A stretch of DNA of 64,000 nucleotides from Prinsepia uniflora (Eukaryota; Streptophyta; Magnoliopsida; Rosales; Rosaceae): NCBI GenBank assembly GCA_032719365.1, contig CM064862.1, positions 3,112,501 to 3,176,500 of the forward strand, read 5' to 3'. Below are positions 10,655 to 24,100 of the stretch, piece by piece. The notes beneath the pieces are model-generated. The model was given only the letters and a program-made list of their open reading frames with translations. It ran no database searches and was not told where the DNA came from. Position 1 is the first letter of the stretch, and each line of letters starts with the position of its first letter. Made by a program: the position numbers and the translations under genes.

Positions 10655-12601
10655 CCTCTATGTCATCAATAGGCCAAGCAACTGTACTGCCTAATGTGTC
10701 ACGAATCAAAAAGAATTCTCGTGTTGGTTGATACATAGGCGCATCATCATCTAGTACATCGTGCACTGCCACTTTCCAACAATTTTTTCCAATAGGCACA
10801 AAATGAGCCAATGCAGTAGGATCAGTCGATATAATCTCACCTAATGCAACAACTTCATGATTTGTTCCAGCCCCATTCATTAATTTACAAGTTCTTCCCT
10901 CCTTAGGAGACTGAGCACTTGTACCATTCCCATTGCTTTGTGTCCTTGGATTACTAGACTGAGACAAACTTCTAGATTTCTTTACTTTGCTTTGAGCCCT
11001 ATCAGTAACAGAATCTTGAAAAACTTGAACTTTCTTTTTCCTATAATATTGATATAAATTACAAGCAAAATAGAGCTTCATCATGTGTGCCTTCTATGTT
11101 GGTACTAATTATAGTTCTTTCTAATAACAAGCACATGTAATTATCAAAAACTGATAAACACTTCCAAAATCATTCCCCCTTTTGTCTAGCCGGGCAATTA
11201 GATCTCTTACCATGACTCTCAAGTCCACCACCTCATTTTCTAACACATGGAATGCATCACGTATATGTCGGTGGCCATCTACTTTTGAAGGTGTTGCACC
11301 AAACCCAAGCCCTCTCACTTGTCCACGTGGATCAGGACCTAATATCTTTGCAACAACATCATCGTTAATAGAGGAAAATGTTCCTTCCGTCTTATATTTT
11401 TTCACTTGTTTCTGGAATACATAATTGTAAGAATAAGCACTATGATACTCCAATATAAACAAAACACATAATCAAACAACATATATTTTTACCACTATCT
11501 CCGGCTCCTCAACTTCTACATCATCACCATTATCATTCATCCTTTTCTTTTTTGTTGTGTACCCTTCAATCCAAATATCAGATCTTGATACTCCCTGAGT
11601 TGAGTCACTTTTTTGAATCTAAAAATGTAATTGTGTCAAACTTTTGTTCTATATAAACAATATCATACCATTTCATTTCATCACAAAACTAAGATAAACA
11701 ATAAATCATACCATTTCATCCTCTAAGCGAGCAAAGCCTTTACGACTTGTTCTATGCACTAGATTTTGCTTTCCACGCATCTCTTTGAACTTTTTAGACT
11801 TTTCCTATACAAAGAAACAAATGTACACAGTTCAAGATTGTAATTGTCATCATTTAAACTTGCATTTCACAACACCATACCTTATTTGATGGCGAGTTTC
11901 GTTTTTTGATAAATGACAACCATTCTTCCATAGAATGAAAGTTGTCTGGTTTGTACAGGGCAGCAGCCTGTGGTAAGCCAATTTCTTTAGCTTTCACCAT
12001 AACGTTTTTTTAACAACCTGTATCGATAATCTCGCCAATGCTTTCCTAATTTTCGGAAAACGTAGTTCTTGTGACATTCATCAAAAATGAACTTTTGCTG
12101 CAAATTAATAAATGTTGTGTTAGAATAGAATTAGAAATAAATAATGGATTCTTTGTGTGAAGGTTATATATAAATTACCAAGATAAGTTCCCATAGTTGA
12201 TTTTGATAAACCTTTGAAAGTTTTCCCCAGCTTTCCACATTTATTGGTAGTAGCTCTCTTACTGTGATACCAAGGAAGGATGCAAACTTTGATGCATTTT
12301 TCCTAATTAGTTGGCCATTGTGATTAAATTCTACTAGAAGAGGAGTCTCTCTTTCTTTTCCTTTGTTCATATTCAGCATTTTTGCCTTACCTCTAACTTT
12401 CTTTGAACTTTCTGAGTTGGAGGCATTTTCAACTCTTTGATGATTAGGTTCTACAATGGGCGGCACTTCATTTGCATTAGGTTGTTCGTCTGTTATTCGT
12501 ATTGCCCCATTGTGTCCTTGCCTAGTTTCAATAATAGCGGATGCAATAGCAGCTAATCTCTGTTTCTTTGCTCTTCTGCTGCCCTTTTTGGAACTCTTCA
12601 T
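10655..12601 (-). pseudogene. CACTA second protein, Transposase_24-like (Ptta/En/Spm), frameshifted
   Basis: About six exons read on the minus strand: roughly 12601-12179, 12100-11881, 11806-11709, 11621-11497, 11413-11160 and 11043-10655. The first is lysine-rich (MKSSKKGSRRAKKQ) and ends in FASFLGITVREL. The second has HWRDYRYRL and EEWLSFIKKR, typical of the Ptta/En/Spm family (Pfam Transposase_24). The fifth has KILGPDPRGQVRGLG. The last contains FFLIRDTLGSTVAWP, a segment usually found at the C-terminal end of these proteins. In En/Spm the accessory protein binds subterminal repeats; the same job is inferred here. A one-base change in a T7 run (12005-12011, plus strand) breaks the frame between RYRLLKK and the segment beginning MVKAKEIG. 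The gene lies downstream of the transposase in the same orientation. Confidence 0.75.
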
Positions 12602-13149
12602 AAATCAAATGGAAGTGGTTAGTGTTTTCAATATGCACTTTAAACTATACACATTCTATTTATCAATGAAATTTAAGAGTGAAAGTTATAACTAACCTCA
12701 TAACCAGACATGATTAGGCTTGAATGATTATAGCCTGCAAAGGAAAAAAAAAACAGTAATGTGTATGCTACCAAGTGAAAGCATATAACAAACATCATCC
12801 ATATTAACTCCTTGCTAAAACATACATAATTAAATAACTTACCAAAACCCCATTCAAATGACAAAAGCAAAAAACCAAAAAGATCCATATAGTGGCATCA
12901 ATATTCAACCATTTCCAACCATAATCACACATTATATAAACGTAAAACCCAATATAATACAAACTAAGATAGAACAATTCACATCCCAACACACATTAGC
13001 ATTGATGAAATGTAAGAAATGAGATTGCAGAAAAAAATGGACACTAGTTAATTTCATGAACCCAAAAGCAGCAGAAATATATGAACAGTTTAGTACTGTT
13101 ACTGGCCCTAAAACATAAGTTGGACATTGCATTAGTTATTTCTGCAACG
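12602..13149 (-). other. Intergenic region between the two CACTA genes
   Basis: 548 bp of AT-rich sequence separates the stop of the transposase gene (13150) from the first exon of the Transposase_24-like gene. It may hold the terminator of one and the promoter of the other. I see no clear motif. Confidence 0.4.
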
Positions 13150-16100
13150 TCAGTCTTCATTGTATGTTATGGCATCTTCATCGCGTCTTACAAAATCCTC
13201 ATCATCCAAATTTAGTTGTGACATCTCTAAAGGTGCAGGTGGCATGTAATCATTCCCATCAACTTTTTCAAACTCATAAACCCCTCTTTGTGGTGCTTTA
13301 AGTACAGAATACCAATTTGAATCGTCATCTGCTCTCAAATAAAAAACCTGCTTTGCTTGTGAAGCTAATATGAATGGATCATTCTGAAATTGTTGCTGCC
13401 CTTTGTGGAGATTAACTAGCGTAAGTCCATCTTCAACTCTAATACCAGTTCTTATGTTTGCCCAATCACACCAAAGGAGAGGAACCTTAAATTTTCTATA
13501 GTCTAGCAAGATAATATCTGTAATAACACCATAGTATGCTACGTTTCCAACTACTTGTGAAGTGTCTCTTGCATTTGCCCTGCACATAGTTTCTGCTTCA
13601 AGGAAAACACCACTATATTCTGTACTGATCTTAGCATCTCTTGTGTGGAACCGATGTCCATTGATAATGAGACCTGAATAAGAGAGTACATATGTTCTGA
13701 GTCCACATCGAAGCCATTTCACTATATCTGACATGTCATGCCCTTCATCTGTCCTAACCTTCTTTGCTAGCCATTCAATGAATATTTCAATGTGCTTCTT
13801 TATCAGAAGACTTTCACATCTCCAAAGACGAGTGTCTTCAAATTTAAGTTCCTCTAGGTGCATTCTGCAAGAAAGTAAAAACATTCAATAACACTAGACT
13901 GTGTGAATCAAGATAATACAAGGTATTGATAAAAATGAGTCTTACTCTCGATATGGCTCTATTTCAGGGGTATTCTCCAACACATAGAGATGAGAAACGT
14001 CAAACATGGTAGAAGGTAATGTTTTCAACGTTCCTTTACCAATTGGTTTCCCTCCATTTATTGTTTCAACTTCATAATTCTCACCATCGACATAAGGTTG
14101 CTCAACGAGTGTTGCTGGTTGTGTCATATAATCACTGCAATAGCTCGTGCACTCTTTTAGTAAAACATTTTCAGCCATGCATCCTTCAGGATTTGAACGG
14201 TTTTTCACATACCCTTTGAGTTCCTTCATAAACCTAAACCCCAATTTCCATTATAACTATAACTATCATCTCTAGGACTATCGGTAATTAGAATTGTAAA
14301 ATTGAAAATAAAAATTCAAAAATTATCTTTCAAATGGGTACATCCACCGAAATTGTGTAGGGCCACCAATTCGAGCTTCTTGTCCAAGGTGAACTGTTAA
14401 GTGAAGCATAATCATAAATAAAGATGGGGGGAAAAACCTTTCAAGCATACACATAGTCTCTGCTACTTCATTTTCAAGGTGTTCCAACATATTTATGTCA
14501 ATAACTCTCTTACATATTGCATTGAAAAATGCACAGAGTCGAAGCAATGCAACCCTTGGACCTTTTTCCAGAAGTCCTCTTAACAATGCGGGTAACACTT
14601 GTTGTATTAGGATGTGATAATCATGGGACTTGAGGCTTAAAATTTTACAATCTCGTAATGATACTCGACTTGCAATGTTAGAGCTATAACCATATGGCAA
14701 TCTTAAATTCAGCAACCGTTTACAAAAAATTTTATTCTCTTGCTTCGATAGCACGAACGGTGCCTTTTAATTTTAAGAACCAGCAACATCATTTTCTGGA
14801 TGTAAACCCTTTCTAATGCCCATTTCCTTCAAATCCCTCTGTGCCTTCAAACCATCCTTTGTTTTTCGCTTCATATTCAAAAGTGTGCCAACTGTTATCT
14901 CACAAATGTTCTTCTCAATATGCATTACGTCCAAATTGTGACGTAGTAATAATTTCTGCAGCATTGAGAAATCACATTAATACTAGTGATATTTCATCTT
15001 CAGAAATGTGGCTTTCAAATAATTTTTTATTTTGTGAAACGGAAATGACTTACATGCCAATATGGTAACTCAAAGAAAATGGATTTCTTTTTCCATGGAG
15101 AGCTAACATTAGCTTCCTCATTGTCATGTTCTTCATTTCCATCTTCTTCACCTATATTTTCTTCAATTGCATCTTTCTTTCTTTTCCCTTTCTTCTTGCT
15201 TGCTTTTTCCAAGTTACTGTCAATCGATGAGACCACCTTAAGAACTTCTGAACCACTTAACACTTTAGGCTTACGTACACATTCTTCGTTTCCATCAAAC
15301 CAAGATTTATTAAATCGAAAACGATGATTGTGAGAAAGAAACCTTCTATGGCCCATATATGCAAACTTCCTACTGTTACGTAGCCATTTTGAAAATGTCT
15401 CGACCCCACATATTGGACATGCTTTTCTACCCTTCGTGGAATATCCAGATAAATTTGCATAAGCTGGAAAATCATTTATCGTCCACATTAGTACAGCTTT
15501 TAAGTTGAATGTTGACTTACTAAATGCATCGTAGGCACTTACACCATTAACCCACAACTCCTTCAAATCTTCTATAAGAGGTTCCAAATATACATCTATA
15601 TTATTTCCTGGCTGCGTTTTTCCGGGGATGAGTAATGTCAACAATAAATTTTCTTTCGACATACACATAGATGGTGGAAGGTATACATAACCAAAATGAC
15701 TGGCCAACAACTATATCTTGAACTAAGATCAGCAAAGGGATTAAATCCATCTGAAGAAAGACCAAGTCGGAGACTACGTGGATCCGATGCAAAAGCAGGC
15801 CACTGACTATCAATTCTTTTCCATGCCATTGAGTCAACTGGATGTCACATCATCCCATCCTCACTTTTATTATCGTTATGCCATCTCAGTTTCTTTGAAT
15901 TTTCAAGTGAGCCATACATTCTCTTAAACCTCGGTATGATTGGAAAGTAACATAGAACCTTAGAAGGCACTCCTTCATGAATCCTTTTGGTTCTTCCATT
16001 GATTTTCCATCGTGAAGAACCGCATTTTGGGCATACAACCATGTGCTCTAGTTCCTTTCTGAATAAACAACAATGATTCTCACAAGCATGTATCTTCTCA

Positions 16101-19100
16101 TAACCTAAGTCAAAGGTATTCAAAATTTTTTTTGTTAAGTTTAAAGAAAAAGGAAGTGTACTATCTTGTGGTAGAAAAGCTTGAAAAATCTGCAAGAGTT
16201 CATCAAATGCTTTATCTGTCACACCATGCTTGGCCTTATACTTGTATATTATCACTGTAGCTGACATCTTGGTGTAATTACTTCCTACATATAAAGGAAC
16301 TTCTGCCTCTTTCACTAAAGAGGCAAGTTCGGACTCTTTTGCTTGTGAAAAATCCTGAACACATCCTTGAAAGTACGTATCTCTGTACATCCTATACGTG
16401 TTTATCATTTCTATCATCTCTACATCTTCATCTTGGACTGTTACACTTGGATCTTCCCCATGTAAGACCCATCTTATGTATGTCAGGACCGGTCCCAAAT
16501 CCCACGGGATTAACGAGGAACCCGCATGATCCCGTCTAACACCACGTGTCAGACCAGGAAAAATTCCATCTCTGCCCTCGCCGGGGCTATCAGAGTGCAT
16601 CAGGATCATAGGAGGAGGGGAGTGATGTCTCGTCTCTGCTACAGCCCGCATCCGCGATCAACCTGAAGGGCATTAAAACACGAAGACTGTGAGTGGACAA
16701 TTTAAACATTTCATTTAAAAACATTTTCGTATAAAGACATTTATGCCCTTCATAAAAACATACGCATGCATTCCAAAAACCGTTTAGTAAAACATTCATA
16801 AAACCATTTGTCAACTATATTCAAAATCATTCAAGGGTTCATGCTCGGTTCCCATAAACCGTCATGACCCACAAACACCTTTCAAGGGTTCATGCCGGTT
16901 CCCATAAACCGTCATGAACCATAAATCCATTTGGGTCCCTGACCTGAAATCAAAATCTAAAACATGGAATACAGAAATCAAAACAATAAGGACTCAGCCC
17001 AATTCACATCACGTGGGTCTCAGCCCAATTCACATCACGTGGGTCTCAGCCCAAAACCATTCTTAAAACATCGAATACGGGGTCTCTGCCCCAAATCACT
17101 TTCTAAGTCATAAAACACAGAATACGGGGTCTCCGCCCCCAAATAACTTTCTGTAAAACCTCATACGTATCGACATACGTATAACCCATCTGAGGCACTT
17201 CCGAGAAGATGCCAACTCGGGGCACACAGGCCCTAGGGAACACATCCCCGATATAGTCACGATGTCAATCTCTATCTAGTGTGCACACTACTTGGGGTCT
17301 CACTCCGAGTCTTCTCCCAGGAATCTTCATCTGGGAGGCTCAATCACTGGATCTAGTCCGAGCTCTCTCTGTGGATCTAGTCCACATATCTCACCGGAAT
17401 CTGGTTCCGGACCACATCATATCTCGTAATCTCCACTCCTGGAACGGGATCCCTATGAGGATACCCACTCTGGTCTGTGGATCGTGACTCTCCAGGTCGA
17501 CGCTGGAGGAGACCATATAATCAATATGGAGGGTTCAATCACATTTTCAAATACTATTTTCTTTCTTTCTCAAATCACTTTTCAATTGGGTCTCATACCC
17601 GAATCATCTCAATAGGATTCCTCGAATCCGATTCAAATCAGTTCCACAGGCCTCGGCCTAAATCCTCAGTTCAACAGGGTCTCATGCCCGAATACTCTTT
17701 TCATAAACTGAACTGGGACTCAAGCCCGATTTCACAATCAACAGGGCCTCAAGCTCAATATCATGACTAACTGGGCCCTAAGCCCGAAACCATAACCAAA
17801 TAGGACCTCACGTCCGATTTCACAACCAACAGGGCCTTAAGCCCGATATCTCAACTAAATGGGTCTTAGGCCCGATATCATAAATCAACAGGGCATCAAG
17901 CCCGATAGTACTACTAACTGGGCCTCAAACCCGAATCGTAAACCAACTGGACCCTCGGTCCGATCGTATAGCTCAAATGGACCCTCGGTTCGATTCCTCG
18001 TCAATTCAAATGGACTCCAAGTCTGAGACTTTGTAAATCAAAGGGGTCTCATGCCCGATTTCATATTTCCAAATCCAAAATCCATTCATTAAACGCTCGT
18101 TGAAAACCTAGATCGTATATGCATCGTATAAAACCAGAAATCTCGAAATACGTGCAAATACGTAAATCCTAGGCTACCACAACAAATGCACTCATGGTAT
18201 CACAAAACATGTATTTAAAACATTTATAAACATTTATGCATGCATCAATTTCAAAAGAAAGGTCCACTCACAGACCGTCCGAAGCTGTGCCTCAATACGC
18301 CTGCAATAAACGTCTCCCGAGTCAAACGTCGCCTCCGGGATTCCCGAACCTGTCCAAATTCATTTAGAGGGTTATGAACTACTTATATAGCCCCTCACTA
18401 AAGCCTCGTAATTTTCCGGAATTTCTAACTATTTTTAAATGCGAGCCTAAACCTTCGGACGTCCCGAACTATATCGAAACGATGTCCGATTGACACGAAA
18501 CCAGTCCCAAAATGTTCGTTACATCGAATAGATGATTTCACATGTTGGAACCTTCCTCAAATTCCTCAACACGCACCCACACGCGCCCAAGACAGGCCCT
18601 GCGCGTGGGCCTCACGCGCCGGTGCACAGTGTCTTCTTCTCCACGCAGTCGACCGGTTCACTGGTTTGGGCCGGTCTAGTTGGACCGGCGTGACCGGTTC
18701 GAGGTCCCCCACTCCTCATTTTTCGTCCGTTTCAGTCCCAATCAATCCTAAAATTCCTAATTTAATATTTCCTATCCATTCCAATTAACAAAACTAATTG
18801 AAACCAACTAAAACCTCACCATGTTCAAAGAGGCTCACGACCTCTGTTTTTCCTGGACACCCCAGGGCTTCCTTAGCCACCAACCTCCACCAAAACCACC
18901 CTAACATCTTCTAACTAATTCACAAACTCCATTCTAATCATCCAAAACAATCTAAAACGTTGAAATCAAAACAAAATGGAAATTTGGGCAAACCGAGTAC
19001 CTCTCGGTTTTGTCTCCTCCTGCAGCCGTCCACGGCGGTTCTGGCCGTCCAGCCACCTTCATCCGGTCCTCTTCTCCCTCTCTGCCCCTCAGTCTTGGTC

Positions 19101-20043
19101 CTAGGGTCATGGGTTTGGATTTGGGTGAAGGGTGGATCGGGTTTGTTTGGGAAAAGAGAAGATGAATGATCGATCGATGAAGATGGAAGATGCATGAATG
19201 AAGGGATGGTGGCCAGTGGATGAGTGACACTTGTCACTCATCCATTGGTTGCTGAAAAGTAACTAGGCCCACAAAAGACAAAACTGCCCTTTTTGTCTCG
19301 TAAAACGTGTCGTTATGAATAGTACCCTAGAACTTCCGTGAACATTAACTTCGTCGTCGAACGTCCGAATTCGACGTTCTGCCTGTCTACAGATTCGTAT
19401 CATCTTGATATACGTAACGGTCCTCGGCCATTAGCCATCAGACATTCTGGGTCAAAAGTCAACTTTTTGCCCAAATTACCAAAATGCCCTCGAACTTCCG
19501 AACATCATAACTTCCTCCTCGAATGTCGGAATCGAGCGTGCCACCTGTCTATGAACTCGTGACGTCACGAACTACGTCACGGGCATCGGCCAAAATCCAT
19601 TTGACCGCCTGAACGAAAAGTCAACGATTTGCCCATTCTAGGGGCAAAATCGTCATTTCGCCTGAACGTCCGCTAATCCTCGTCTAATTCCTGATTAGCC
19701 TCGCTAATTCGTCATTAAGTCTTAATTAATCCCATTAATTCGGGACGGGTCGTCACAATATGTCGGATCCATCCCATACATGACCAAGTGGTCATATACT
19801 TCTTCAAAATAATGGTGTTGTAGGTTTAAGCAACGGCTGCAAGGGCATTGGATAGTTTCTGGATGCCCTTTACTTGTTTGAACCATATTAACAAAACGTC
19901 TTGCCCCTTCACGATAAGCTTTCGACACTCTAAAAATAAATAAATAAACTAATTCTTTAATAAAATAACTACATGTGTTTAGTTTAATTATGTTTCTAGA
20001 GTTTTGAGAAGAATCTGGAAAGGAAAACCCATTCTTTATCCAT
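13150..20043 (-). pseudogene. CACTA transposase (TNP2/TNPD-like), interrupted and mutated
   Basis: The start is ATG at 20043 (MDKEWVFLSR), joined to VSKAYREGARRF in exon 2 (19929-19759): the Transpos_assoc domain with its CPCSRC motif. A 3.3 kb LTR splits the gene after YGMDPTY; coding resumes at 16479 with RWVLHGEDPS. Exon 3 runs to 15054 and holds the Transposase_21 core. Exon 4 (14955-14327) carries DVMHIEKNIC and the DUF4218 segment ending FRWMYPFER. Exons 5 (14233-13946) and 6 (13864-13150) follow, the last with DUF4216 (YYGVITDIILLDY). Defects are TGA at about 15847-15845, a one-base loss near 15683, two stops at about 14774-14766, and AT instead of GT at the donors after 20015 and 14327. 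The protein would cut and join CACTA ends; it is now dead. Confidence 0.85.
16480..19758 (-). mobile_element. Gypsy-type solo LTR inside the CACTA transposase gene
   Basis: On the plus strand it reads tgtcaggaccggtccc at the left and gggacgggtcgtcaca at the right, the reverse of a TGTGACGACCC...CCTGACA LTR. The flanks share TATGT (16475-16479 and 19759-19763) if one extra base is counted at each end, so the 5 bp target duplication is likely but not perfect. No primer site or coding sequence is present. It includes a tract (about 17640-18060) of short repeats around the motif gggcctcaagcccga. Confidence 0.75.
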
Positions 20044-21173
20044 GCTAGATGTACTACCTCTGTTAGTTGCACTCGCCTCTAGTTATTGTTTAAACACCCA
20101 TACAAAGCATGAACTTCTCAATTAGACTTTTCAGATGTCGTCCAGCTTCAGCAAATTGCAACTACATATTCATAAGCATATTTTTCTATGTAAAAGTAGA
20201 TACAAAAAGAGAAAGTTACACTACTTGGAGCATTATTAATTCAGATGTTATAGCATGAAGAATGCAAACATAGAAGAATGCATATGCCCTCAAGCCGTGA
20301 CATGAATTTACATATATATATATATATAAACATTAAAGCTACAAAGATCCGATCATGTGGCCTCTCCTCAATTAATTAATTATTAATTTATTAATTAATA
20401 CCCTCTAATTAGATTCATTTCATTTGCTTTGTTTTCCTTTGGCATTATTAATTGAAGGCAGGGGTCGGGTGTCACCTACAAAAGCAGATTAGGATCAAGG
20501 GTGATAAAATTATGTGGGGTTAAGAGCCTTCCTTTTTTAACTAATTGTGCGTTGATTGTCTTTTCTTTTGTGGGCATGGAATGTTGTGGCATATGTCACG
20601 CTCATGATTCTAGAAACATTTACCCATCTCAACATGGAATGTTTGTAATTTCTTGAGGAATCTAATCACATCTTTCTTAAAAACTAATTGAGTTCATGAT
20701 GGCGATTATCTAATTTATTCGGGTCAGTTTGTGAGTAGTCAATAAAATTAGAGAAGTAATCAATAAAATTGTCAGTAAATTCTATACAAATAATATTATT
20801 ATCAATATAACAATATTATTCAATTTGTTCCGTTTGTGAAACTCATTTAGGTCCTTGACATTTTTTTTGTTGAGTTGGAATTTCACTAGTAAAGCAGCAG
20901 CCAATGAATTAGAATGGGGTGAATGAAAGAAGAAACGATGCTAAATTTTCTTTTTCGACAAATAATGTTCATCGTGAATTTGTGTTAACTTTTTTTATTT
21001 AAAAAACACTTATGTGCCGATCATGTGCTATTTCTTTCGAGATATTTTCATCAAACTAGTTCTTATGGCTATTTCTATGACTTCTCTTCCTATTAATAAT
21101 CACCAATGCTTTCTTTATTATTCAATAGGTCTAAGTACTCAGTAGAAGATGTGATTATTGTGAGAACATGACC
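20044..21173 (-). other. CACTA region upstream of the transposase start
   Basis: AT-rich sequence runs from the transposase ATG to the gypsy insertion. It includes a (TA)n run near 20311-20328. As it lies 5' of a minus-strand gene it should contain the promoter and leader, but no specific motif can be supported and no gene is seen. Confidence 0.4.
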
Positions 21174-24100
21174 TGTAACGCCCCGAAAAATCCAAAAATT
21201 GTAAAATATTAAAATAATGTGAAAATGACGTTTTTACCCTTCATGGAATATGGCTAAAAGTTGACTTTTTGTTTAAAATACTTTTTGCACATCTTTCGAG
21301 GACCGTTGTGTAGGTCCCGAGATGCTGAATCCGTAGACAGGTGGCACGTCGAAAACGGAGTTCGGATGAAGAAGTTACGGGGTTGTGAAGTGTAGGGGCA
21401 AAATAGTAATTGTGCTTAAGGAGGGTAAAATGGTAATTTTATGTAGGCCTTAATGAATGGTGCTGAGGATTATTATTAAGTGCTGACTCTCCCATTTAAC
21501 TGCTGATTCACTTCCCTTTAGCCCAGATCATGCCACCTGCCTTGTTAATACACTCATTAGTGGCACTTGGTTATTGTGCTCCAATTAATTAATGAAAGTT
21601 AGCAGATAAGTGAGTTTGAAACACTGCAGTCGACTAAGAACACAAAACAGAGAACAAAAACCTCCTCTACAGCTTGTGATCAATTAGCAGCCAAACCAAA
21701 CGAGAACCAGTGTAATTGAATGAGAAATTAGGGACAAATTGAAGAGAAAAATCGAAAGAGAAGCAAAAGAAAACCCAGAAAACCCGTACTGCACATACCC
21801 AAAAAACTACCCAAAAACTACCCAAAAACCTTGATCTCGATTTTAATTTTTGAGACAATTTGGTGTGAAATTGAGGTGAGATTAAGCTTTCTGGGAACAG
21901 GGCGAACCAAACGGAATCAATTGGGAAGGAAATTGGTGGAGAAACCGTGACGAACAGACGCTGCAACTGTTTCGGAAAATCGACCTTGAGTTCAGTGACT
22001 TAGAGGTAATAACTCATGAAATTGATCTCGATTTCGTGTTTATAATAGTCCTATGATGCTTCTTGACAGGACCCGTCCCAATCCCACCGGGACCACCCGG
22101 GGACGTGCCCCACTCCCGTCTGACAATGACTCTAAACATACCAAAATTACCCTTAAATAAAAACCGAATACTTAAATAGATAGATAAAGTACACAACAGT
22201 GTTTAAAGTGATACTGTCAAACCAGGGAAAGTAAATACAACATGTGAGCATAATAGTCAGAGTACATTTATTCGGTGCTCAACCTACCCACAAGTGGGTG
22301 TTCAGGGGCACAGCTAAGCAAACTAAACCTCTGCCTCCTCTTCCGGGTCCTTCTCCACTATTTCCGTGTCAGGGTCTGGAGGGGTCAGTAAAACAAGGGT
22401 GAGTGGGCCAAAAATAACAGTTTATAAATCAATTTAATAATAAATAATCATAAGGTTTTACCCCTCCGTTTTCCAAATCTTGCATGCAGTGAAAACATAA
22501 TATTATAATGAAATCATAACCATAAAACCACAATAATAATCGAAAGGAGAAACTAACATATCAGTGCACTGTAAAACCCAACCCAAATGATGTCACGGTT
22601 CTAAGGCTACGCGTTGCCACTCAGGGTCTCACACCCGAGACTCTCTAGGTACATCAGCTCCCGGTATCCCGGTCACTGCCCGAGGTATATGAACATGCCT
22701 TCCTGAGAGTAAGCAGCCCAACGGGGGTCAACTCCACTCAGTCAGGGCCCCGTGACTACTCCAGGGTCCACCCAGGCCAACGACCCTCCCTGGAGGAGAC
22801 AATATACACAGGTAGGAAAGTACAGTACAATAACAGTATAGTTTACCCTATGTCCCCCCGGAAATCCCAAACAAAATCCACATATAATCCAGACGGGTCT
22901 CATGCCCAAAACATTGTAATAGCATATATAACAGTTCATATAAGACTCATTGAATCATAAGTGGAAATAGTAAAACAGTTTATGCATGCAAGCCTTTTAT
23001 AAATCAAACAGCCCACTCACACTCGGTCCTTGCTGCTCAACGATCTCTAAAACCTGTATTTTTATACCTGAGGGTTACTTAAGGACCCTATAACATCAAT
23101 ACCAAGACCCTAGAATAGATCTGCTTCAAAATCGCATCCCGGGCACTATTCCCGGTGCTTCAAATCCCATTTTGACTAATCTAACGATCTCCGATCGACA
23201 CGAAACCACCTCCATTGGATCCGTATCGTCGAAACCTTGAAAATGGTACCGGCCCCACCAAAATCACTTTTCACACGCGCCCCCACGCGCCTGGTCAACG
23301 CGTGGGTCAACGCTGCTATAGTACTGCTGACGTCAGCAGTGACGTCATGCTAACGTCAGCATGACGTCATCACTGACACTTGTCAGGTGACACGTGGCAT
23401 GTTCTGATTGGTCCCTGGTATAACAACATCTGACAAGATGACGTCATCATGACGTCAGCATGATGACGTCATCATGCTACAGTACCGGGTCAGGCCCGTT
23501 TGACTGGAACCGGGTCGCCGTCGACCCACGTCTTGACCCGATTCCACCGTACGATTCCGGCCACCATTTTCGACGGGGTTCATCCCTATAGGGTCGTCTA
23601 GGTCTGTTCTATGGTTCTACAACCTCAAAACAGGAAGAAAACTAGAAGAAACTCACCAGTCCGTCGCTGAACTCACTGTCAAAGTCCGATCGTCGTCTCC
23701 GGCGATCCACACCGTCTCCGTCATCCAAACCGGTCCCAATCAACTCGTCTCTCACCCTAGGACATTTCTATCACCAAATAATCGATTTCCTAGCATCAAA
23801 ATAGGTTGGTTCGAAACAGGGAATCAAAACGGGGCTTTCGGGTTTTGGGTCTTACCGCCGCCATGTCGCCGCCGCAGGCCGCGCCGTCGTCCAGTTACGC
23901 TCCTGGGGTCCTCACGGTGTAGACTGGAGCTTCCCATGCGTCGAGGTGGTGTGGATGTCGCTGTTTGCCTCTTGGACCCGTTTCCTTAGTGTTTCGGGTA
24001 TGTGTTTTGCACGGAATTTTCAGAGCAGGGACAGGGGTGGTGGTTGCCGGTGATGCACGGTGATGATGAGCAGATGATGGTGGTGCTGTGGGTGGTCTTC

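Noticed and set aside
14233..14327. AT-AC (U12-type) introns in the transposase gene, because two donors read AT.
   Set aside because: The introns end in AG and lack a U12 donor consensus; G to A mutation of ordinary GT donors is simpler.
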